Part shown: positions 1 to 4,042 of the stretch, piece by piece
Layout of the letters: every line of letters starts with the position of its first letter
Position numbering within the stretch: position 1 is the stretch's first letter
Assembly: GCA_036505615.1 (NCBI GenBank)
Contig: DASXTB010000193.1
Span: forward strand, 1-7,513
Length of the DNA stretch: 7,513 nt
Direction of reading: 5' to 3'
Origin: DASXTB01 sp036505615
GTDB taxonomy: Bacteria > Acidobacteriota > UBA6911 > JACQSX01
Translations under genes and position numbers: made by a program
The notes under the pieces: generated by a model
What the model was told of the DNA's origin: nothing
The model's input: only the letters and a program-made list of their open reading frames with translations
The model's database searches: none

Positions 1-310
1 GCGTCTCCTGCACGATGAAAGATTGTGCGGGAGACGGCCCACCGGCCGTCTCTCCAAAATGTCCAAACTCCAGGGCGCGCCGGAGGCGCGCTAAGGCCGC
101 GAAGCGGACCAATAACAGTAGCCGGGGGTGCCCAGGCGCGGAGCGCCAGGCACCCCCGGTCAGCGATTCCCCGCACGGAATCGGACCGCGCAAGCGGTCC
201 CATTTTTTCCTTTCTGTCGCCCGCGATGCGGGCTCAAATCCATCAAATACTGCAAACTCCCCGGGTTCCGCTTCGCTCCACCCGGGGCCATGTGCTGGCG
301 CCTGAGCGCC
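1..310. repeat. Array of about ten GC-rich hairpins, no gene
   Basis: This stretch holds no credible coding region but almost continuous inverted repeats. Stems by position: 2-13/25-36 (one G-T pair), 29-39/44-54, 75-81/85-91, 97-100/104-107, 122-132/149-159 with an inner stem 135-139/143-147, 164-170/177-183, 183-189/194-200, 219-224/228-233, 259-266/280-287 and 297-301/306-310. Most loops are 3-6 nt (gga, gaa, GCAA, gat, ctga). The linkers between stems are A-rich, and the word 'caaactcc' precedes two of the hairpins (64-71 and 253-260). The stems differ in sequence, so this is not a tandem repeat; what recurs is the fold. It could be a mosaic of small palindromic (REP/BIME-like) elements, a structured RNA, or the 3' end of a transcript entering from the left. 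The pairing is seen directly; the role is unknown. Confidence 0.7.
183..208 (+). terminator. Rho-independent terminator-like hairpin
   Basis: A perfect 7-bp GC-rich stem (183-189 with 194-200) is closed by a GCAA tetraloop of the stable GNRA type. It is followed after two bases by six T's (203-208). This is the classic intrinsic terminator layout for plus-strand transcription. No plus-strand gene ends just before it inside the window, so it would serve a transcript starting left of base 1 or an RNA made from the hairpin array. On the minus strand no T-tract follows, so it is not a terminator for the gene at 319-552. Confidence 0.5.
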
Positions 311-318
311 CTTCGCGC

Positions 319-552
319 CTACTGTACCGACGTCAACGAATCCGCCGCCTTGAGAACGTGCAGCCTCACATCTGGTTCTTCCCGATCAGCTCGCGGAATG
401 CGCCTTGTCTTCTGCTCGGCTGCCACCACCGATTCGAAAAACTCAAGCAGCAGATCCGGCGTTGGCACCGGAGTGCTGAGCAGAAGCATAATTCCATCCA
501 TCTTTGCAATTTTTGCGAGACAGTCATAGATTTTTCGTTCTGTCGTTTCCAT
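319..552 (-). CDS. Small protein of unknown function (77 aa)
   Basis: I do not recognise this protein. The reading frame could extend upstream to 618, but I chose the ATG at 552 because AAGGAGGT sits four bases before it (557-564), a near-perfect Shine-Dalgarno. The product starts METTERKIYDCLAKIAKMDG and ends with TAG at 319-321. Residues 3-20 look like an amphipathic helix. Residues 21-47 are hydrophobic, with a proline break (TPVPTPDLLLEFFESVV). The tail from about residue 48 is highly charged (KTRRIPRADREEPDVRLHVLK). There is no signal peptide, convincing membrane span or metal-binding motif, so it is probably a small cytosolic helical protein. It diverges from the BON gene at 799. The hairpin array lies directly downstream, with a GGCGC/GCGCC hairpin 9 nt past the stop. 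The strong ribosome-binding site argues for a real gene; function is open. Confidence 0.6.
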   Translation of the reverse strand: METTERKIYDCLAKIAKMDGIMLLLSTPVPTPDLLLEFFESVVAAEQKTRRIPRADREEPDVRLHVLKAADSLTSVQ

Positions 553-556
553 TTCG

Positions 557-564
557 ACCTCCTT
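557..564 (-). promoter_or_regulatory. Strong Shine-Dalgarno site
   Basis: The minus strand reads AAGGAGGT, four bases before the ATG at 552. This is close to full complementarity to the 16S rRNA tail. It fixes the start of the 77-residue gene at 552 rather than the upstream in-frame ATG at 618. Confidence 0.75.
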
Positions 565-574
565 CGATATACAC

Positions 575-588
575 AACTGGGGCCAGTT
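575..588. promoter_or_regulatory. 14-bp palindrome in the divergent region, possible operator
   Basis: AACTGG-GG-CCAGTT is a perfect 6+6 inverted repeat with a 2-bp centre. It lies 22 bp upstream of the minus-strand start codon and 10 bp before its Shine-Dalgarno. A dyad of this size and place fits a dimeric repressor site or a short leader hairpin. The rest of 553-798 holds an A/T-rich near-palindrome (597-612) and a 6-bp hairpin (685-690/694-699, loop gcg). No clear minus-strand -35/-10 pair was found. Confidence 0.35.
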
Positions 589-741
589 CGTTTTTGCGAA
601 AAATTTTTTGCCTGGCACAGTCTGAGAGCATTAACGCCCTCATTAGCCCGCGGGTGATCAACGCCAAAGCTTCGATTCTTCATCCGGTTGGCGCAACCGC
701 AGGGCTGGGGCTTCGGATCGCCAAGCAGTGGAAAAACCATA

Positions 742-770
742 TTGCAGGCGAAAAAAAACCAGTATTAAAT
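742..770 (+). promoter_or_regulatory. Possible sigma70 promoter of the BON gene
   Basis: TTGCAG (742-747) could be a -35 box. The -10 could be TTAAAT (765-770, spacing 17) or TATTAA (763-768, spacing 15), each matching four of six consensus bases. An A8 tract (751-758) sits between the boxes. The start codon is at 799 with GGAG (789-792) six bases upstream. The match is modest, so this is a candidate only. Confidence 0.35.
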
Positions 771-798
771 CGTACTAGGAATTGGAACGGAGTTCGCT

Positions 799-1443
799 AT
801 GAATAAAGGAATGACCCTGATTACCGCCACTGGCCTGGGGGCCGGTTTGATGTACATGTTCGATCCCGATCGCGGAAAACGCCGCCGCGCAATGATTCGA
901 GACAAGGTAGCGCATACGTTCAACCAGACCGGCGACGCGATTGGTGTGACTTGGCGAGACCTCAGGAATCGAACCAGAGGCCTTGTGTCGGAGATCGTCT
1001 CCCTTCCCAAGGGTGACCGAATTCCGGACGAGGTGCTGGAAGAACGCGTTCGGTCGAGTATGGGACGTGTGGTTTCCCATCCCGGTGCTGTCGAGGTGAC
1101 AGCTAAGAGTGGCCGCGTGCAACTGCGCGGCCCGATCTTGGCCAGCGAGGTGGAATCCTTGATCTCGTGCGTGTCCTCCCTGTGGGGCGTGACCAAAGTA
1201 GATAACCTCCTGGAAGCGCATGAAGAGGCGGATATTTCTGCCTTGCAGGGTGGATCCTCTCGGCAGGGACCGCATTTCGATTTGCTTCAAAACCGTTGGT
1301 CGCCGGCAACACGATTCCTGGTAGGCGCAACAGGAAGCGTGCTTGCATTGTATGGCGCGAAACGCCGTGGAGTGATGGGCACGGCCGCCGGTGCGCTTGG
1401 AGTCGGCATGCTGGCGAGCGGATTGACCAATGGCAGAGGATAA
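799..1443 (+). CDS. BON-domain membrane-associated protein
   Basis: A 214-residue protein. Residues 5-20 form a glycine-rich hydrophobic segment, followed by FDPDRGKRRRAMIRDK, a basic signature common after the N-terminal segment of such envelope-linked proteins. Residues about 75-142 fit a BON domain: a conserved helix (DEVLEERVRSSMGR), then beta strands (GAVEVTAKSGRVQLRG), then the SEVESLISCVSSLWGVTKVDNLL helix-strand end. BON domains are thought to bind phospholipid or hold the envelope under osmotic stress. The C-terminus (172-209) has two further glycine/alanine-rich hydrophobic stretches around a KRRG turn, suggesting a membrane hairpin. The start ATG has GGAG six bases upstream. The next gene starts 59 bp downstream on the same strand, so co-transcription is likely. 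Domain call is confident; exact role is inferred. Confidence 0.85.
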   Translation: MNKGMTLITATGLGAGLMYMFDPDRGKRRRAMIRDKVAHTFNQTGDAIGVTWRDLRNRTRGLVSEIVSLPKGDRIPDEVLEERVRSSMGRVVSHPGAVEVTAKSGRVQLRGPILASEVESLISCVSSLWGVTKVDNLLEAHEEADISALQGGSSRQGPHFDLLQNRWSPATRFLVGATGSVLALYGAKRRGVMGTAAGALGVGMLASGLTNGRG

Positions 1444-1502
1444 ATACTCGCGATCGCCAGACCATTGAAGGATTGCATGCTCACGATTTTGCAGGAGGGG
1501 GA

Positions 1503-1904
1503 ATGCCTGAGAAGAAAACGATAAAGCGAGCCCGAGAAGCTAAGAAGGAAGGAAAGGCCCCTACCACGCAAGCGGGCGAGTTTGTTCGAGAAGAGATCGA
1601 ACACATACGCTCGGGCAAGCATGGGGCTCGTTCCACAAAACAAGCGATTGCCATCGGCTTGTCGAAAGCCCGGCGGGCAGGGGTCAAACTGAAGCCGCCG
1701 AAAAAGGGTACCGTCTCGGCAAAGACGCGAAAAAGCGCCGCGCGCGCTTATCGCATGGGGCAGAGCGGCCGAAAACGAAAGCCCTCGGCAAAGCGCTCGC
1801 GTGCCATCTCCAAGGCGCTCAGGCGTGAGGGGCGCAAGGCTGCATCAAGAAGGGCGCTTTCCCGCCAAGCCCGCCGCGCTTCACGGCGTCGAAGAGCCGC
1901 GTAG
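1503..1904 (+). CDS. Lys/Arg-rich DUF6496-type histone-like protein
   Basis: A 133-residue, strongly basic protein: 46 Lys/Arg against 8 Glu and no Asp. I chose the ATG at 1503 because AGGAGGGG lies just before it; the frame extends back to 1296 only inside the BON gene. Residues 1-62 hold the conserved part (TQAGEFVREEIEHIRSGKHG, then RSTKQAIAIGLSKARRAGVK). This pattern I associate with DUF6496 proteins. From about residue 63 the chain is a low-complexity tail (PPKKGT, KRKPSAKRSR, RRASRRRRAA) like histone H1 tails. It probably binds nucleic acid without sequence specificity; this is inference. It follows the BON gene by 59 bp, perhaps in a stress or stationary-phase unit. No terminator with a T-tract follows; a long inverted repeat begins 9 bp after the stop. 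Confidence 0.8.
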   Translation: MPEKKTIKRAREAKKEGKAPTTQAGEFVREEIEHIRSGKHGARSTKQAIAIGLSKARRAGVKLKPPKKGTVSAKTRKSAARAYRMGQSGRKRKPSAKRSRAISKALRREGRKAASRRALSRQARRASRRRRAA

Positions 1905-1913
1905 CCCCAATTA

Positions 1914-2006
1914 TTCACAAACACTCACCGACGAGACTTCAAGCTTCAGCCCTGTTCTCTGCGTTGCCTCTGCGGTTTTTGTGTCTCGGCGGTGAATGTT
2001 TGTGAA
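1914..2006. repeat. Long imperfect inverted repeat (24-bp arms)
   Basis: Bases 1914-1937 pair with 1983-2006 at 22 of 24 positions, leaving a 45-bp centre. The outer part reads ttcacaaacactcaccg on the left, and its complement near-copy is on the right (one mismatch). The centre contains two copies of CTCTGCG (in ctctgcgttg and ctctgcggtt). This resembles short dispersed 'CTCTGCG..CTCTGCGGT' repeats that I recall from environmental bacterial genomes; that likeness is from memory. It sits between the DUF6496-type gene and the toxin-antitoxin promoter. As RNA it could act as a bidirectional 3' hairpin; as DNA it could be a miniature mobile palindrome. Confidence 0.65.
1915..1930 (+). repeat. 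Left copy of direct repeat flanking the TA module
   Basis: tcacaaacactcaccg matches 3124-3139 (tcacaaacacttacag) at 14 of 16 positions, with the first 11 identical. The same bases form the outer left arm of the inverted repeat 1914-2006. Confidence 0.45.
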
Positions 2007-2046
2007 CTAATCCAGGCTAGACAGACGGAGCGGCGAAGTTTCGCGC

Positions 2047-2075
2047 TTGATTTTAGGCCAAATGGCGTATAGAAT
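2047..2075 (+). promoter_or_regulatory. Sigma70-type promoter of the TA module
   Basis: TTGATT (2047-2052) and TAGAAT (2070-2075) are separated by exactly 17 bp. They match the -35 consensus at four of six bases and the -10 at five of six. The predicted transcript start, around 2081-2083, leaves a leader of under 20 nt before the antitoxin ATG at 2100, with GGAG at 2086-2089 as ribosome-binding site. The -10 box lies inside the operator dyad, so repressor binding would block polymerase directly. Confidence 0.6.
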
Positions 2076-2087
2076 ACGGCCAAATGG
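2056..2087. promoter_or_regulatory. Candidate autoregulatory operator of the TA module
   Basis: Two identical 10-bp words, ggccaaatgg, lie at 2056-2065 and 2078-2087, 22 bp apart (about two helical turns). Between them is the dyad CGTAT-AGA-ATACG (2066-2078). The block covers the -35/-10 spacer, the -10 box and the start of the ribosome-binding site. Antitoxins of this family usually repress their own promoter, alone or as a complex with the toxin; this arrangement fits binding of two dimers on one DNA face. Repeats are seen; binding is inferred. Confidence 0.5.
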
Positions 2088-2099
2088 AGCATAACCCCC

Positions 2100-2621
2100 A
2101 TGCGAGCGCGGAATTTCCAGGAATCTGAAAAGGCAACAGTTCAGGAAGACGAGAAGGCAACAAAAGATCTCCTGGAATTTCGTAAGTACCTGCACCGTGG
2201 CAAGCCGGGACCTCACTCCTACGTGGTCCTCCTCGGGCTCAGAACCTTTGACACGGGGAAGCTGCTGAAGAGTGTTGAAGAAGGGCTCTCGTACAGTGCC
2301 TTTGAGCGGTTCCAGCGAAATATTGAACTCCCCGTCGCCGTTCTCACCGCGCTTGTACAGATTCCACTCCGGACTCTGACGAGAAGAAAAGAGCAAGGTC
2401 GTCTCCAGCCTGATGAGTCAGATCGGCTGGTGCGGGCTTCACGGATTTTCGGAAAGGCGCTGGAGTTGTTCGAGGGAGATCCGGAAGCTGCCAGATCGTG
2501 GCTATCCGCTTCGCAAACCGCCTTGGGCGGGGCCATCCCACTCAATATCGCCAAAAGCGAGCTGGGAGCACGCGAAGTCGAAAAACTGATCGGGCGACTC
2601 GAGCATGGTGTCTTTTCCTGA
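2100..2621 (+). CDS. Antitoxin, Xre/MbcA/ParS family (DUF2384)
   Basis: A 173-residue antitoxin that neutralises the RES toxin encoded next. After a charged N-terminus comes a helical Xre-like DNA-binding region (about 40-100), including LLKSVEEGLSYSAFERFQRN and the motif IPLRTLTRRKEQGRL. The toxin-binding DUF2384 domain follows (about 105-172): ESDRLVRASRIFGKALELFEGDPEAARSWL, then ALGGAIPLNIAKSELGAREVEKLIGRLEHGVF. Length and order match the TIGR02293-type antitoxins. The first 25 residues contain an 8-codon duplication (EKAT-VQED-EKAT; DNA 2127-2138 and 2151-2162, 11 of 12 bases equal), and TTCCAGGA/TCCTGGAA (2115-2122/2170-2177) forms an inverted repeat within the gene. The stop TGA overlaps the toxin ATG by one base. 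It is likely to repress its own promoter through the repeats at 2056-2087. Confidence 0.93.
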   Translation: MRARNFQESEKATVQEDEKATKDLLEFRKYLHRGKPGPHSYVVLLGLRTFDTGKLLKSVEEGLSYSAFERFQRNIELPVAVLTALVQIPLRTLTRRKEQGRLQPDESDRLVRASRIFGKALELFEGDPEAARSWLSASQTALGGAIPLNIAKSELGAREVEKLIGRLEHGVFS

Positions 2622-3085
2622 TGCCGGACGGTTGGCGAATTGTCAAAGCCAAGTATGCCAGCCAGGCATTTGATGGCGAGGGTGCACGCGTCAACGGCGG
2701 CCGATGGAATACCCCTGGCACCCCAATGGTATATACGGCCGAGAATGCTTCCCTGGCGCTACTAGAGGTGCTGGTTCATCTTCAGAAGGGCAGCCTGCTC
2801 ACATCTTATGTTTTATGCGCTGTGCACTTCAAAGATTCGTTTGTAAAAACGCTTGACCACTCAAAACTGCCGAAAGACTGGCCCAGATATCCTCCGCCGC
2901 CTGAACTGCAGAAAATTGGCGATGACTGGGCCCGAAGCGGATCCTCGCTCGTTCTAAAAGTCCCCAGTTCAATAACCAAGACGGAGAGTAACTACCTGAT
3001 TAATCCCCTGCACCCTGACTGCGCCAAGATCACCATTGATTCTCCCAAGCCCTTCGAATTCGATCTGAGACGCCTGAAGCTTTGA
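2621..3085 (+). CDS. RES-domain toxin
   Basis: A 154-residue toxin of the RES family. Characterised members act on NAD+, by hydrolysis or phosphorolysis, and so stop growth when the antitoxin is lost. Visible family landmarks are WRIVKAKYASQAFDGEGA at the N-terminus, the GGRWN motif (Arg28), Tyr38 in VYTAE, Glu49 in ALLEVLVH, and the VPSSI serines (116-117) followed by ESNYLINPLHPD. Arg, Glu and Ser are the residues that name the family, and all are present, so the enzyme looks intact. The start is the ATG overlapping the antitoxin stop (TGATG); there is no strong Shine-Dalgarno, which suggests translational coupling to the antitoxin. This keeps toxin synthesis below antitoxin synthesis. The length is normal for the family. 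The exact NAD+-consuming reaction cannot be told from sequence. Confidence 0.93.
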   Translation: MPDGWRIVKAKYASQAFDGEGARVNGGRWNTPGTPMVYTAENASLALLEVLVHLQKGSLLTSYVLCAVHFKDSFVKTLDHSKLPKDWPRYPPPPELQKIGDDWARSGSSLVLKVPSSITKTESNYLINPLHPDCAKITIDSPKPFEFDLRRLKL

Positions 3086-3123
3086 GCAGCTGGGGTGGAA
3101 ACAGCGATGGTTAACCGTCATAG

Positions 3124-3139
3124 TCACAAACACTTACAG
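3124..3139 (+). repeat. Right copy of direct repeat flanking the TA module
   Basis: tcacaaacacttacag matches 1915-1930 at 14 of 16 positions (first 11 identical), starting 39 bp after the toxin stop. With the left copy it brackets about 1.2 kb containing the second arm of the inverted repeat, the TA promoter and both TA genes. Confidence 0.45.
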
Positions 3140-3258
3140 CGGGTCGAATAAAAAGACCAAGAAATTCTCGAACTTTTCCTCCTAGCCTGCATCTTCCCCT
3201 TTAGTACAGTTAATTCCGTACTACCAGCTACTACGGATTCTGTATCCTTATTGAACCC

Positions 3259-3325
3259 GCTGCCCGTTCTTCTGCAGTCCAGCTTCCTGCGGACTCATTA
3301 GGCAGCCAGCTTTTGTTGATTTGGT
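3259..3325 (+). terminator. Possible weak terminator after the TA module
   Basis: GCTGCC (3259-3264) pairs with GGCAGC (3301-3306), enclosing a second stem AGTCC/GGACT (3276-3280/3291-3295). A T-rich tail (TTTTGTTGATTTGG) follows. The stem is interrupted by an unequal internal loop and the T run is broken, so this is only a possible end for the toxin transcript. Confidence 0.25.
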
Positions 3326-3401
3326 TCTCCGGGCCGGAATGGCCTTCCAGCGCCAAAAAATCAAGAAGCTAAAAAAATTCTAAAAAAGGTGGCTTCGTTG
3401 C

Positions 3402-3977
3402 GTGACATTCTGGATACCACTGATATTACTTTTTTCATTTAATCAGGACCCAGCGGCCCCTGTCGGTCGCGTAGAAATTGCCCAGTTGGCGGCGGTTCCG
3501 CTTATTCCATTTCCCTTAACGCCCTACGATCCCTCCATTTACAAACATGCATTGGCCTATGGTGTCGATCCAAACCTGGTCCGCGCCGTGATGGCCACAG
3601 AGTCGTCTTGCAATCCGGAAGCGCTGTCGAGAAAAGGCGCGCGCGGATTGATGCAATTAACTCCGGCTACGGCCAAAAGATTTGGAGTTAAGGATATCTC
3701 CGATCCCGATCAAAATATCGAAGGCGGCGTCAAGTACTTGAGATTTCTTTTGAAAACTTTTGATAATGACCTGAGGTTGACATTAGCTGCTTACAACGCG
3801 GGAGAAAATGCAGTCAAGCGAGCAGGCGGAATTCCTAACTATAGAGAGACGATGCATTATGTGGAAAAAATCACCGCCCTCTACGGAGATGCTTATCGGC
3901 CATTTGCGAGCCTCTCTGAGGTCAACGGCGGCGCGAAAAGTTCCACCTTGAATCAGGATCCGGTGGCAACGGACTGA
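3402..3977 (+). CDS. Lytic transglycosylase, SLT type (GH23-like)
   Basis: A 191-residue enzyme that cleaves the MurNAc-GlcNAc bond of peptidoglycan, leaving a 1,6-anhydro end. It starts at GTG 3402; a TAA seven codons upstream in frame and no other start codon leave no choice. AAAGGTGG (3385-3392) is the ribosome-binding site, nine bases away. Residues 1-13 (MTFWIPLILLFSF) are a short export or anchor segment, unusual in lacking any basic residue. The catalytic domain spans about 48-165. It has the catalytic Glu67 in ATESSCNP, then GARGLMQLTPATAKRFG, then NIEGGVKYLRFLL, the AAYNAGENAV motif (129-138), and IPNYRETMHYV. The tail (166-191) is probably disordered. It likely acts in the periplasm. 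It stands alone and converges on the kinase gene, with 65 bp between them. Confidence 0.92.
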   Translation: MTFWIPLILLFSFNQDPAAPVGRVEIAQLAAVPLIPFPLTPYDPSIYKHALAYGVDPNLVRAVMATESSCNPEALSRKGARGLMQLTPATAKRFGVKDISDPDQNIEGGVKYLRFLLKTFDNDLRLTLAAYNAGENAVKRAGGIPNYRETMHYVEKITALYGDAYRPFASLSEVNGGAKSSTLNQDPVATD

Positions 3978-4042
3978 CGACTGCGACGCCATTCATGCGG
4001 CTCCCGGCGAGCAGCAAGGCGCAACCAAACACGCGGAGACGT

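Larger units (their letters stand above)
3086..3401. other. Intergenic region with hairpins and A-tracts, no gene
   Basis: No coding region is supported in these 316 bp, which are AT-richer than the surroundings. It holds an 8-bp palindrome GGTTAACC (3109-3116), the right direct-repeat copy (3124-3139), and a 6-bp hairpin TAGTAC/GTACTA (3202-3207/3218-3223). That hairpin competes with TCCGTA/TACGGA (3215-3220/3232-3237). A nested hairpin (3259-3306) follows. Three A-tracts (3355-3360, 3371-3377, 3382-3387) precede the next gene's ribosome-binding site. No convincing promoter for the transglycosylase was found. Confidence 0.6.

Noticed and set aside
1..310. CRISPR array or tRNA cluster as an explanation of the left-end repeats
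   Set aside because: The stems have unrelated sequences and irregular spacing, without identical repeats, and no cloverleaf with tRNA-conserved arms can be formed.
612..628. TGGCAC at 613-618 as half of a sigma54 promoter
   Set aside because: The TTGC element expected five bases downstream is absent (GAGA instead), so only one half matches.
25..657. Long plus-strand open frames over the left region (25-657, 128-529)
   Set aside because: They run through the hairpin array and over the antisense 77-residue gene, have no ribosome-binding site, and show arginine/proline-rich translations typical of GC-rich non-coding frames.
1450..1457. GCGATCGC octamers (1450-1457 and 4803-4810), resembling cyanobacterial HIP1
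   Set aside because: Only two copies occur in 7.5 kb, one inside a coding region; this is too few for HIP1-type density, and the gene content does not suggest a cyanobacterium.
2605..2612. Alternative toxin starts at ATG 2605 or GTG 2608
   Set aside because: Neither is in the toxin reading frame; the first in-frame start that gives the normal RES N-terminus is ATG 2621.
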